NCBI GenBank assembly: GCA_028583415.1
Contig: CM053276.1
Coordinates: 7,160,663-7,224,662 of the forward strand
Length of the DNA stretch: 64,000 nucleotides
Source: Protea cynaroides
Lineage: Eukaryota > Streptophyta > Magnoliopsida > Proteales > Proteaceae
Reading direction: 5' to 3'
The position numbers and the translations under genes were made by a program. Of the stretch, positions 34,890 to 46,383 are shown one piece after another. The first letter of the stretch is position 1. The number at the start of each line of letters is the position of its first letter. The notes under the pieces were generated by a model. The model had not been told where the DNA came from, ran no database searches, and was given only the letters and a program-made list of their open reading frames with translations.

Positions 34890-35890
34890 TGAGTGGTTTG
34901 ATAAAACTTCTGCTTCTGGATTCTATGGATTCTGGCTCCCAGGGAGCCATTTTGGAGTAGAAGCGCGTTTGATAAGTCCAGTTAGATTCCAACTCCCACA
35001 GAGTGAACCGGATTCAGAATGACTCCAGAATCCAAAATTTTGGAGTCATAAATACTTGCTCCAAGCTGTTGGATCAACTTTTTAAGAGAAAAAAAAGAGA
35101 GTCGACACTCACATGACTATCACTTGACCACCACCACCACCACCACCACCACCACCACCGCCACCACCTCTACCACCACCACCACCACCACCACCACCAC
35201 CACCACCACCACCACCACCACCACCACCACCACCACCACCGTCGCCGCCTCCACCACCACCACCAACGCCACCGCCCACCACCACCACCACCACCACCAC
35301 CGCCACTACCACCACCACTGCCGCCGCCACCTCTACCACCACCACCAACACCACCACCACCGCCGCCTCCACCACCACCACCAACACCACCGCCCACCAC
35401 CGCCCACCACCCACCACCACCACCACCACCACCACCACCACCGCCGCCACCTTTACCACCACCACCAACACCACCACCGCCGCCGCCTCCACCACCAACA
35501 CCACCGCCCACCACCCACCACCACCACCACCACAATCACCACCACCACCACCACCACCACCACTACCACCACCACAACCACTACCACCGCCACCACCACC
35601 ACCGTCGCCGCCACCTTTACCACCACCACCAACACCACCACCACCACCGCCTCCACCACCACCACCAACACCACCGCCCACCACCACTACTACGACTGTT
35701 TTTTTAGACTTCGATTGGAGGGATAGTGTGTTCAAACATGTTTCTAATCCAAAGATGCTCTAAAATCTATTTCAGAATTGCGTTATCAAATAAGTTTCTA
35801 CTCCAAAATAATCCTAGAGTAGCTAGGAGTAGAATCCAAATTTGGACCAGAATCCAGAATCCAGAAACAGAAATTTTATCAAACGGACCC
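34890..35890 (-). mobile_element. Harbinger/Tourist-like MITE 2, inverted relative to MITE 1
   Basis: Near-identical to MITE 1 but reversed. It begins with GTTTGATAAAACTTCTGCTT after a decayed terminus and ends TTTTATCAAACGGACCC followed by TTA. Its interior is the (ACC)n tract. Only about 30 bases separate it from MITE 1. Confidence 0.8.
35127..35693. repeat. (ACC)n tract, about 567 bp
   Basis: Complement-strand counterpart of the GGT tract in MITE 1, longer by about 150 bases and with more CCG, CCT and ACA interruptions. Confidence 0.95.
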
Positions 35891-35893
35891 TTA

Positions 35894-36345
35894 GAATCGT
35901 CTAGCAAATAATTGAAGCGAATTATTGTTTCCGTAAATTTTCCATTTAAACGTGCACAAAATTCACGTGTACTGACAGTCACGACACGCTTCTTTTTGGT
36001 AATCTGCTTTTTTTTCTTTGGCTTTTTCTTTTTGTTTCGGTCAACAAAAAAGGAAAGATACCAAAACAAAAAAAAAGGAAAGTAAGTAGTCACCTAGATT
36101 GGTGAAAGTCATAATATCTGACGAATTCTTTCCCGTGAAACACGAGGGAAAATAGTTTACCAAAAAAGGAAATTACAACTCAACAGGTAATCAGGCCCTC
36201 TTCTGAATTGATAGGAAAATTCAATCAATCAATAATCAAAGTTAGGCAGCGAGGATTGAAACAAGGCAGGGTGTTTCCTCTATTGGATCTATATTCTCAT
36301 TTTCCAGTGATTTCAGAGGAGGGGAGACGTCCTGGGGAATGGTCA
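35894..36345. other. Intergenic, no gene seen
   Basis: A and T runs at 36008-36080. Otherwise unremarkable. Confidence 0.5.
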
Positions 36346-36555
36346 AAACGTAGAGTTTGGGTGAATCTGAATCCTTCGTTCGAGAGGACATCGAGTCAAC
36401 AAGCTGAGTCGACAGGGGGTGTCGACTCGGATAAAGGGCTCGGATTCACCTAAGCCCCACGTGTCAGCCATCCGACGGGGGCGTCCTCCTTCTCCTGAAT
36501 CACTGGGAGGAGAGGATTTGAATCCTTCCTCCACATGTATCACATGTGGCTGAAA
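36346..36555. repeat. Foldback repeat, copy 1
   Basis: Has a perfect short hairpin GAGTCGACA...TGTCGACTC (36408-36430) nested in GGTGAATC...GGATTCACC arms. The block continuing through GGGAGGAGAGGATTTGAATC matches 51440-51605 in order, so it is a dispersed family. Confidence 0.55.
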
Positions 36556-36884
36556 TGATGTCAATGAAAAACTTCGTTAGGTAACCTGTGTCACTCTTGA
36601 AGGTGTTTCCTGGTGGTTGAAGTGGTATCAATAAAAGACTTCGTTAGTTAACCTGGGTCCCACTCTATGGGATACCCATGTCGAAACACGAGGAGGCTGA
36701 CCATAAGACTCTTCGAACCATGAACTTATTGATGAAGTAATTTTTTTCCAGAGGTGTTTGTAAATTCATTTTGGAAAAGTGAAGATTCTTATTCGACAAT
36801 ATGTAGAAACAAGAGAGGTGAAAAGACCATCCCACCGCCTTAGATGGAGGCTTGAGCATGGGCTTCCATTGGTCATCATGTTTT

Positions 36885-38654
36885 ATTTAAGGTAAATATC
36901 AGATTTTATTAGAATGAAAATAGAAAAAAAATAAAGAGAACACAAATAAAAGTGAACTCGAGGCTAATCCCCCACATTTGACATTCCCATTAGTAAGGGA
37001 AAGAACATATTACACATCAATTCTATATCTAAGTATCCCCTTAGCATCCCACAGAGCATCATGTTTAATTGTATCTGGGCAACTGTTCCACCTAGTTGTG
37101 ACTTGTGATATGGTCGCCAATTTACTAGATGGATTCCCTAAAGCAATGAGTAATTCTCCATTGGATATTCTGTAGATACAATTCCATTGCTGACCAATGC
37201 TGCAAACTTTGCCATGGAATTGTCTTTGTTAATTAGAATTCCCTCCACTAGTGAAACTGAGTCACATTCAATCCACAGGAATGAGTACCCTTTAACCTTT
37301 CTATCAAAATTAATGCTGAAAACTCTGCATCATAGTTTGTAGTAACTCCCAAGTATTTAGAGGAAGCTCTAATTATTAGGGTTGGAGACGCAAACAAGAA
37401 GAAAACACAAGAATTAACGTGGTTCAACACTCCATCGTAGGATGCCTATGTCCACCAGAGAAAAGAGAAATTCTTTATTCCCAATAAACTTCTACAGCTT
37501 TCTACCTGACAGGCTTATCTCATCTGTCAGCCTTACAGTGCCTTCAGCTCTCCACTATTAGAGTGTTCTCTTCTGACAACCCTTACAGCATTTACCTATA
37601 GGTTTTCCATACAGAGATAATTTATAAGGAAACCTAGAAATTCTAATCCCACCATAATTATAAGTTTACCCCGTACATATAATAGACTTATACCCTAATA
37701 TAAATACTACCCTTATAATTGCGTGGATCCCACAGAATAAAAAACATCAGCCCAACACTAATAACCGCTCAAATCTTGTTTCCAAACACTCCACCAGCTC
37801 CAGCCCAACCCAGGTTGACTAGGGAATAACCGTCACCATTGAGCTTTACCCAATCTCCGAATGGCGGTCTCCATATCACTTCCTTGGCAACTTAAATTAT
37901 GCTAGTCATGTAGTTCAATTTTAGCCTTGTAGTCAGGTTCCAATATTGAACAGACAAAATAACACATGGCACCCTTACAATTTTATCTCTCATATCAGAC
38001 AAGATGGAGCTTAAATTGTCGATTATCATACACTGCTGATTTCTCCCCAACCATATTTGTCTTGTCACTAGGATCATACTCAGCATCCACATATCACACA
38101 AGTGAACTGAGCCATGCTTACGCTTCTAACATGAACAAGCCATTTCCACCGAAATTAAACCCTCCCAATCCGCATAACAAACTAATGCAGACCTTTTTCC
38201 ACCTGGTCACCACTGCTTTTCACTTATCCGGATCTTGGCTCCATATAAAGTTCTTCATCCACTTTTCAACCAACTCAATTAGAAATGAAGGCCAATAATA
38301 AACTGCAAAATTATGTCCTGAAGCATGGCTCAGTTCACACGTTCACGCAAATGAACTGATCCATCTCCCAACAGAGTTGAGCTAACAACAGTTTAATTCA
38401 AATCATTTTTCAGCATTGAACGTAAATTGGGAGGGTTTACTTCAGTTCACTTCTCATATCACGCAAGTGAACTGATCCATCTCCCAATAGAGTTTAGCTA
38501 ACAATGAGAAGTTAATGTCCCGAGTCTTCTAATTCCAGGCCCACCTTCCAACTTACGCCTACAGACCTTTTTCCACCTGGTCACCACTGCTTTTCGCTTA
38601 TCCGGATCTCGGCTCCATATAAAGTTCTGCATTCACTCTTCAGCCAACTCAATT
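36885..38654 (-). pseudogene. LINE fragment: RT C-terminal part and RNase H
   Basis: On the minus strand, the region after reverse transcriptase is seen near 38560-38650 (FIWSRDPDKRK then WKKVC). It is followed near 37900-37800 by the RNase H start (WVKLNGDG, GWAGAGGVFGN). The domain continues near 37370-37250 (YDAEFSALILIERLKG, then IECDS in another frame). The end (36900-36960) has a T-rich tail with AATAAAATCTGATATTTACC, typical of plant L1 elements. A segment of about 105 bp (CAGACCTTTTTCCACCTGGT) is present twice, near 38193 and 38572. Several frameshifts are present. It is split by the 384-bp solo LTR. Confidence 0.75.
37374..37757 (-). mobile_element. 384-bp solo LTR in the LINE
   Basis: Minus-strand reading starts TGTTGGGCTGATG and ends in CCAACCCTAATA. 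The 5-bp repeat CTAAT flanks it (37369-37373 and 37758-37762). The LINE RNase H frame resumes across it (AVI before, RASSKYLG after). Size suggests a TRIM or small copia LTR. The terminal dinucleotide at one end is degenerate. Confidence 0.7.
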
Positions 38655-39370
38655 AGAGCCTAGGCTTTTCTCTTGGGTTCATACTAAGGTTATCCTATGG
38701 TCATCATTAGTAGTTCCTCATCAACCATTATCACCATACTCATCCCTTATGGTTATCCTTGTGATTACTCAAGGAATCACATGGATTATAATAGATTGAC
38801 TTCTCCAATCCTCCATAGAAACCTTATTCCGTAGAATTTACATCTTCAGAGATTAGTTCATACATTTGCCTTCGGTAAAGAATTAAAAACTTCTCAGCAA
38901 CACCTTTTCCTTAGCCTTCTCTCCTTCTCCTTCTCTTCTTTCTCTTCCTCTAGGGTTTACTAATGTTCTAAAAGAGTGAAAAAGGTTGAGGGACGTCCTT
39001 TATATAGAGAAAAACTCTCCATATAGAGTTATCTAATAATAGGAAAGAGATCCTCCTTGTATTTGAAAAGTTTTCAAACTCGGAGTCTGATTTAGGGTCC
39101 TACGGTCGGACATAGGGTCGCAGAATTCATCGACCATAGGGTCGAAAACATCGACCGTAGGGTCATTGGTCTGTGATCCTTATTCCTTACCGTATGATTG
39201 ACCATACTTACCCAGATATTTGACCCTACTCATAGTTCTTAGAGTGTTGAGTCAATTTTTCATACCTGGTTTGTGATCCTACTTCACATGATTGGTCTAC
39301 TCGATCTCGCAATGATGGGAAGACCTAACACGACACAATTAAACCGAGTTAGTGGAGTGCGGGTCTTACA
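38655..39370 (-). mobile_element. Gypsy LTR fragment, reverse orientation
   Basis: The minus strand starts TGTAAGACCCGCACTCC at 39370 and follows the solo LTR at 39596 through the GACCGTAGGG-rich block, the TATATAAAGGACGTCCCT core and the GAGAAGGAGAAGGAG leader. It then stops after about 716 bases at the LINE junction. Only the 5' third of the LTR is present. Confidence 0.8.
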
Positions 39371-42300
39371 CTTGCCCTTGTATTTCTCACTTCCCTTCTT
39401 GAGCCTTCTAGCTAGATAAGCTATCAGCTTATCATCATCAAAGTCTTCAGACTCACTCACTTCCTTGGCTTTTGACTTCTTACTTGGTTTTTTGATTTTC
39501 AATTTTCTCATGGTTTCAAAAGCTGCTTCCTTTTCAACAGGCTCTGGTTTTATTATTTTCATCTCATAAGTTATCAAGGTTTCATACAACTCATCTGTAA
39601 GACCCGCACGCCACGAATCCGGTTTAACCTTACGTTCTCATGTCGTGATCGATCTTCCCATCATAATTGACTCAAGTGAACCAATTGTATGAAGAAACCA
39701 CAAGATGAGGTAAGCAATAAGTCCAATTTAGTTGGTATGATTGACTATTTAAGTTTGTGTGGAAGCAATCAGTCAAAAACTAAAAACCAAAAATTTTTAG
39801 ACCTATGGTGGTAGTTTTGAGGGCTACGATCACACCTATGGTCGACCGTAGTGAGACCGTGTGACCTATGGTCACATGTTTTAGTGCTATGGTCGATGGT
39901 TTATGCGATCGTATGATCGACCGTACGAACCCAGAACCGACTTCGTGTTTAGGAAACTTTCCTAATATGAGGAGGAATCTTTCCTAATTAAAGTGAGACT
40001 CTATATGGAGGTTTTTCTTCTATATAAGGGACATTCCATAGTCTCTCTCACTCTTTTAGAACCCATATTGAAACTCTAAATCTAAGAGAGAAAGAGAGAG
40101 ATGAAGAGAAGGAGAAGGAGATTTGGAGAAGAAGGCTGAGAGGAAGGTTTTACAGAGAAGAGTTCTATCTCTCTCCGATAAACTTAAGGTATGGACTTGA
40201 CTCTGTAGGATAGATCAGATAGGATAGGTTTCTTTCCATCACATTGATGTGTTGAATCTAATATAACGATTTCGATTATGGAATTTCTAAGCAAAACCAT
40301 GAGAGAATAGGTTAGGGATAATTGATAAGGATAAACTGTGATCAAAGGCCATAGAATGATTTTAGGATGAATCCCATTGATGATCCATGAGGAGATACTC
40401 ATATGAGAAGTAAAAATTAACTTGACTATGTATGTTCGCAACTATAGTCGACCATAGGATGAAAAAAGAGTCGACCACAGCCATTCGAGAAGAATTCAGG
40501 AAAACATAAGGTCGCAAGTACGGTTGCATGTAATGCGACCATAGGGTATCGACCATATGTCCTACGGTGGCATACATTGCGACCATAGGATTGACCATAG
40601 CATCGACCGTAGGAAAACAGCAAGCATATTTTAAGACCAAATAAGGTTTTTGACTACTGTAACTTGATAAACTTGAACCCTAACTTACATACATTAATTG
40701 TTTAGGTTCCTAATAGATTTAAAGTGACTTCCAAAGCTTGGGAGAGGAACAAGGAGAGGAACAAACATCGATCAAAGGTAAGGGAACAAGACTTAAACTA
40801 ATTGGTTAATAACAAACTGTTTATTTTATTGAGTCCAATGCCATGATTGATTCTATGCTTTTATGCTTGTAATGTGCATCTCACATATCATCCAATATTC
40901 CTGCTATTACTATTCATGCATATTTAATTCCGTTTATTTATAACATGATGATGATGATGATGCTAAGAATAGACATGTAAATGTATGTGTGTGGTTAGTA
41001 TGTTGGGTGCGAGTGGAGCATCAGGGGGAGGACGTGGCATGATGGTCTTTGACCTCATCACCAGACTCTAGCTCTACTTAAGTCTTGTCCACTAACATTG
41101 TCATATCGCCATTACCTTAGCATAACTATTACGGTGTAAGGCATCAGGGGAGGTGGTCTCGGACTGTGTGGTCTCTAACTCTGTCGGGGGCCTTAGCTCT
41201 ATCTCTATAGACATATTGAGGGATGCTGGGATGAGGCCTTGGATACACTGTATGGCATTAGGATTGATTAGTTGCGAGCCCAGTTTGCAAGTCCTCGCCA
41301 ATAGGGGCTTATGTGTTGGTATGGGTAGGGCACTAGGGGAAGTGTTGGCAGTGTTTGATAGATCCGGACACTTTAGCTCTATCTCTATTCCATGGTAGGT
41401 GCATGTGGGACAGAAATGGTGTTTGATCCATTGGACGGATTCACACACTCGTGTATAGAGGTACGGGGGCCACCAAACCTTTCTATAGCACATTGCAAAC
41501 TTAAAAATTAGACCAAAGATATGAATTGAATGCATGCATATGTTTGTTGCATTGTTTTGTTTACTCACTGAGCTCAAGTTGGAGAGCTGACCCTCGCGCG
41601 TGTAATTCTTTTAGTTTCTGATGTTGCAGGTGTTACCGTTGAAGATTATTTGAATACACCAACGTGTGGATATGCAGCGGCTATGGATGTGCAAGCTGTA
41701 GAGGACGAATATGACTCATCATGCTAGTGTTTCAACTATGTTTATGCTTAGTGATTAACTTTCGTATTGTGATACTTGTAATCAGTATTAATTATATTTT
41801 GGTTACTTGAAGATAACTTATTAAATATTTAATTATCACTGTAGACTCTCAGTCCATTATTAATAAGACTTTCACTATTTATTTATTTACTTTGATTATT
41901 ATTGTGGAATGTGTTTTTGGTTTAACATGATTGGCATAGCCTAATATAAGATTCTGATTTGAACCGTTGGTTCTCATGACGGTTCATCACACCACTGGTT
42001 AGTCCAAAATTGGGCTGTGACATCATCAATTGTCAAGCTGTTCAAGTCTGTAATTTTTTCAAGGACTGATACCTTTTCATTATACAACTTAGGTAGAGAT
42101 AGATCTGAGAACTTTTTTAACAACATGAATCTCTTTAATTTTCTCACCCAATGCTTTGATTGCATTGGTGATGCCATTTACTTGTTAAGGTAGAACTCAA
42201 TGGTTTCAACTTTTGCCATTCTCAAACTCTCAAACTAAAATCTTAGAAATTGAAGCTTGACTTCCTTGATCTTCTTGTCACCCACTCATGTATACTTTTT

Positions 42301-42595
42301 AGCTTATCCTAAATTTCTTTGGAGGTAGGACAGCTGATCACTCTAGTGAGCTCATTGCTCACAAGAGACCCCAGAAGTGTTGTCACTACTTTGGCTTCAT
42401 TCTCACACTTTTTTTTATTTCTACTACATTTGTGATATCTTCAGCTGAAGGAGTTTAGCCATTCTTGACTGCTAACCATATACCATACCCTAGAGCCTTT
42501 AGGTATGCCTCCATTCTAACCTTCCATACACTGTAGTTAGACACATCAAATATGGGTATCCTTCCATGCCTATGTTGGTCTTCACTGGATGCCAT
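39371..42595 (-). pseudogene. Copia gag, split by a gypsy solo LTR
   Basis: Gag body on the minus strand. The start codon is at 42593-42595, shortly after the primer-binding site, followed by the typical N-terminal VWKVRMEAYL block near 42540. The body is decayed to about 42028, then resumes in the same frame at 39595 with a LITYEMKI block and a lysine-rich DDDKLIAYLARRLKK segment. Stops and frameshifts lie in the first half (e.g. TAA near 42450). The 3' part of the element is gone, replaced at 39370 by the reverse gypsy LTR fragment. Confidence 0.8.
39596..42022 (+). mobile_element. Ty3/gypsy solo LTR with target-site duplication
   Basis: Starts TGTAAGACCCGCACG, ends GGGCTGTGACA, 2,427 bp. 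It is flanked by the perfect 5-bp duplication TCATC (39591-39595 and 42023-42027). It is homologous along its length to the LTR at 58438-60774, including the TATAAGGGACATTCC core and the GCATCAGGGGGAGGACGTG block. It interrupts the copia gag. Confidence 0.92.
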
Positions 42596-42653
42596 TCTCA
42601 CTTCCTCTCACCTCTGTCTGTATCTGAAGCTGTTAGTCTTCCTCCCTAGAGAA

Positions 42654-42669
42654 CTTAGCTCTGATACCA
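42654..42669 (-). other. Copia primer-binding site
   Basis: The minus strand reads TGGTATCAGAGCTAAG, matching the initiator-methionine tRNA primer site, four bases after the LTR end (AATCA). Confidence 0.85.
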
Positions 42670-42673
42670 ATTA

Positions 42674-43904
42674 TGATTCCTAGCTTGACACTGAGAGGGG
42701 GGGTGTTAATCAGTGGGCTATAGAAATCTTCCCAAATTCTGTAGAGCTTTATATCTTTATTCTCTGTGCTGCCTTAAGTTGACTAGGGTGGCTTGTTCAT
42801 ACCATTCAACACACATTCACAAAGACAGTCGTGTGACACACTTTGCCACATAACCACAGGCAACAATATCCTGTGGTCTGGCCTACTTAGTGTGCACACC
42901 CATCCTGTAAACAATACACTTCTTATATGCATTCTACAATCTCACAACACAAGATATAATGTAGTTTACCAACACCATGTGTGATGGCTAGTCCATAGGG
43001 TAATTCCCTAACTAGGGTTTCATATTATACCCAATACGCTTCTTTAGATTTTAATTGCTCCTATAACCCAAGTGCTACAATACCTACTACTCTCCAAGCT
43101 ATAACTCAGACTAGGGCTACAATCCTCAATCTTGTCTTGGGCTACAACCCTCACTCCTGTCAAGCCCCAACTTGACAGGTTACAATGTATTTGTCAAATA
43201 AAGATTATAAGCCCTTCCCATATAGCATATGTTATAATGTAAATAAACTTGTGTCAGTGGTTAACTTTCCAATGTGCTTAAGATTGAGTAGTGCTCACCA
43301 TTTGGTTTCCCCAAGTTCTTTAGTGATGGTGGATGAGCATCTTCAAGCTTGCATAAGTGTTGGTACTTTTTCAACAACCCTCACACACCAAACACCCACA
43401 ACTCACAAATAATTGCTCACATTAACCTTATCTTTCTCATGCTTCATATAGCCATTAACATCAAAGAGAGGTAAGTGGAAATGGTCTTTACATTCAAAGA
43501 GAGCTCACAACCCTTGTTTCTTCAAATGCCCGTGGCTACTATTCTCAAACTCATTTCTTCTTATTGCAGGTGAATAGTGCTCGAAGAATGGAAGACATAG
43601 CAACTTGAATCGTCCGAATCGGAGATCAGACAACTGAGTTATGGCCAATCAAAGATTAGCCAATAAGAAATTTCCAAATAGAATATTTTTTAAAACAGTC
43701 GTGCACCTATGCAACACGGTAGAGCCACCCCGCTAACAGGTTAGCGGCAGAAGATCACCCCGCCCCCCTACTGTTGTTGCCACACTAGACTTTAAATCCG
43801 TAAAAGGTGAAACTTCTTTAGTCTTCTATTTCAACATGGGTTCGTGAACTCACTGAGAACCTTGTTTCAAGTCTGGTTCTCCTTAGAAGAAATCATCAAT
43901 GCAG
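42674..43904 (-). mobile_element. Ty1/copia 5' LTR, copy 2
   Basis: Plus-strand text begins TGATTCCTAGCTTGACACTG and shares blocks with the copies at 20334 and 62483 (ACACTGAGAGGGGGG, ATGTGTGATGGCTAGTCCA). It is the only copy with an adjoining primer-binding site and gag, so it sets the family orientation. The right edge is estimated, near AATCATCAATGCA. Confidence 0.7.
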
Positions 43905-45439
43905 CCTACGACCCGCACCCAAAATTTAGGCCTAATTTGAATTTTTGGTACATGGCAGGTCTTCCCACTGATACGACACTAGAATCCATACCAATTTAGA
44001 CACATGTCCTGTACATGGTAAGATACTCAATACTTTGCCTTACATATGATTCATATGTAGGGACCATGTAGGAACCAAAAGGAATCATGCTCGGACCAAA
44101 TAAACAATTGAATAGTGCGTTGTTCAGTGTCCGGGCGCACCTGTCCGGATGCACCCGCACCCACCTTGTGTGCCTACGGGCAACCTGTAGCAAGCTGACA
44201 TTTGGCCATAAGCCTTGTCTCTGACCAAGGTCGACACCTGGCCACCTTCAGACATCCCCAATGATGTTTAGGACGTGGGACCTAGTACTGGAGAGGTGGA
44301 CACTATTTAAATGATTATTTAATTCAATTACAAGCTAGTAAGCAGGAAGAAGACCACGTCTTCTCTCCTTATTGCCCATGAACTGGTTGGAGTCCAACTC
44401 CAACTAGGAGTGGAGACTCGCCATGCAAGAACGGAATCCTCTAGCTCCCTTATTCGCAAAAGATTGCCAAGTGGCAAGGGTAGGACCCACTAGCTAAGAA
44501 ATTGGTAGTAAAGAGATAATACCCTACCAAATAAATCCTAGGTCATTCTTAATGTAGAAACCTATGAAGAGGCTGTAGCCAAAACAGACCTTAAACAGTT
44601 AAACCCAAGTGGGCTTTAAAAAACTTAAGTCCGCAACCTATATATACTCATTATAAACTCGTACTTAGCAAATTCAGATTCGGGAATTATTCGAAAGAAA
44701 AATAGACTAGAATGATTCGTTTTGGTAATTCAAGAATTCGGTAAAGAATGCAGTGTAAAAACTGTACTTAAAATAACATTCGAATTTGGATCGGTTTCGG
44801 AATTATTTTTTTGTCTAAAAAATTAGGGCAAAAAATTTGGATGTTAATTTTTAAAATTTGGTGTTCCGATTTCACTGTATCAATCAATTATCATACCTGT
44901 ATAATATACAAGTGGCATAAAATTAGAATAATATTTAATTCATAACAATATAATAAACAATAGAAATGCATGTGTTTATAAAAATGGATTGTTAGATTTC
45001 ATTACAGTATATACATGTGAATTGTTAGATTTCATTACGATAGCAATACCAATTTAGCCCTTGTGAAGCTAAGTTCATAAAGTCGAACATGTTAATAAAT
45101 TCTTCCAATCATCTTAATGCCATCCCATTTTTCATGTTCGTTAATTATTTTCTTAAACTTTATATTATAATATTATATTTAAACTTATATTTAATCCATA
45201 TTGAAAAGCAAATGAAAATGACTTGCTTTGTATTATGGTGTGATTTTTATACTCATATTTAATCCCACATTGAATGGAAAAGATGCAAATAGATTTTTTT
45301 TTTGTTTTTTTTTGTTTTTAGATTTAAATAGTTAAGGTATTAAATTTTTTTTTTTGAAAAAGTTTATTTGGGTATGGTAGTGAAAGCATTAAGTCTTCCA
45401 CTAGGCTAGTATTAATGGTTTTTTTTTTTTTTTAGTATT
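43905..45439. other. Intergenic, no gene seen
   Basis: AT-rich after 44600 with long T runs at 45295-45345 and 45418-45435. No recognisable coding motif. Confidence 0.5.
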
Positions 45440-45890
45440 AGAATTACTCGTTATAATTGGTTTCGGAAGAATTAATCATGATATTATCTTTAAACCAAAA
45501 AGCGAAACTTTTTTCGAGTCATTGAATATAATTCGAATTCGATCGAATTATTTGTATTATTGTGTTTGTATGAATAGTTCGGCGAATTAAACAACTATTT
45601 TAATAAGCCTAATTTGGGTTTTGGAAAAAATAATTTTTTTGGCTTTTGAACCAGATCCGGTATAATAATTGAACCAAAATTAAATAGCACCAGACCGGTT
45701 CAATTAAAAATCAACGATTTAAGTATGACGTTGACTGGGTCAACAGATCAACCCAAGTTGAATAAATAGGCCATTGAGGGCAGATCTAATTAACCACAAT
45801 TAATGCCAAGCTAAGTAGCCCGGGATACCATTATAGGCACAAATGAACTTTAAAACTAAAACCCAAAGTCCAAAGATCACTTAAATTATA
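45440..45890. repeat. Direct repeat R1, left of the Mutator-like element
   Basis: About 430 bases matching 50301-50770 in the same orientation. Shared blocks include CGGAAGAATTAAT, TCATTGAATATAATTCGAAT, TTTTGAACCAGATCC and AATGAACTTTAAAACTAAAA. Confidence 0.85.
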
Positions 45891-46383
45891 AGGAACTCCC
45901 ACGTCTCCTCCAGGAATTCTAAAAAGCAATCACCTCTCAATTTGACTCAAAATGTCTCCCACCTCTCTTGTTTTTTAAAATATTCCTTCCCATTTAATTT
46001 AGACAATAATACCCTTCTCCGACAATAGACGTCATCTTCTTTCTTCTGCTCTTTTCTCGTGATTGTGCAAAAGAAGAATCCATCCCTAATTATCTCGTAC
46101 AGATCTTTGTGAATGTATATGACAAATTCTAGATTCTCTCTATTCTTCTACTGAACCTAAGAAAGCCACCGCCGCCACTTCAAAAGACTTACATGGATCA
46201 ATAGGATACAGAACGAGCTAGGTTTGGTTAATTTGGGTTTCGTCTCAGGTTTTGGATTTTTTTCAGAACGACTAGAGAAGTTAAAGACAGATTTTCTTGA
46301 ATTTATCAATTTGGTTCTTCTACGTTTACGTGTTTTAGTTGAATCTTCTTTTAAAACATACAGTTTCCGGATTATCGGAAGGG

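Noticed and set aside
34114..35735. Very long open frames of poly-glycine, poly-valine, poly-tryptophan, poly-histidine and poly-threonine
   Set aside because: They are automatic translations of the (GGT)n/(ACC)n tracts in all frames inside two MITEs. There is no promoter, splice or non-repetitive coding context.
41101..41577. 158-codon minus-strand frame, with a counterpart near 59892-60335
   Set aside because: Both lie antisense at equivalent places in two copies of the gypsy LTR. Conservation reflects LTR homology, and no domain is recognisable.
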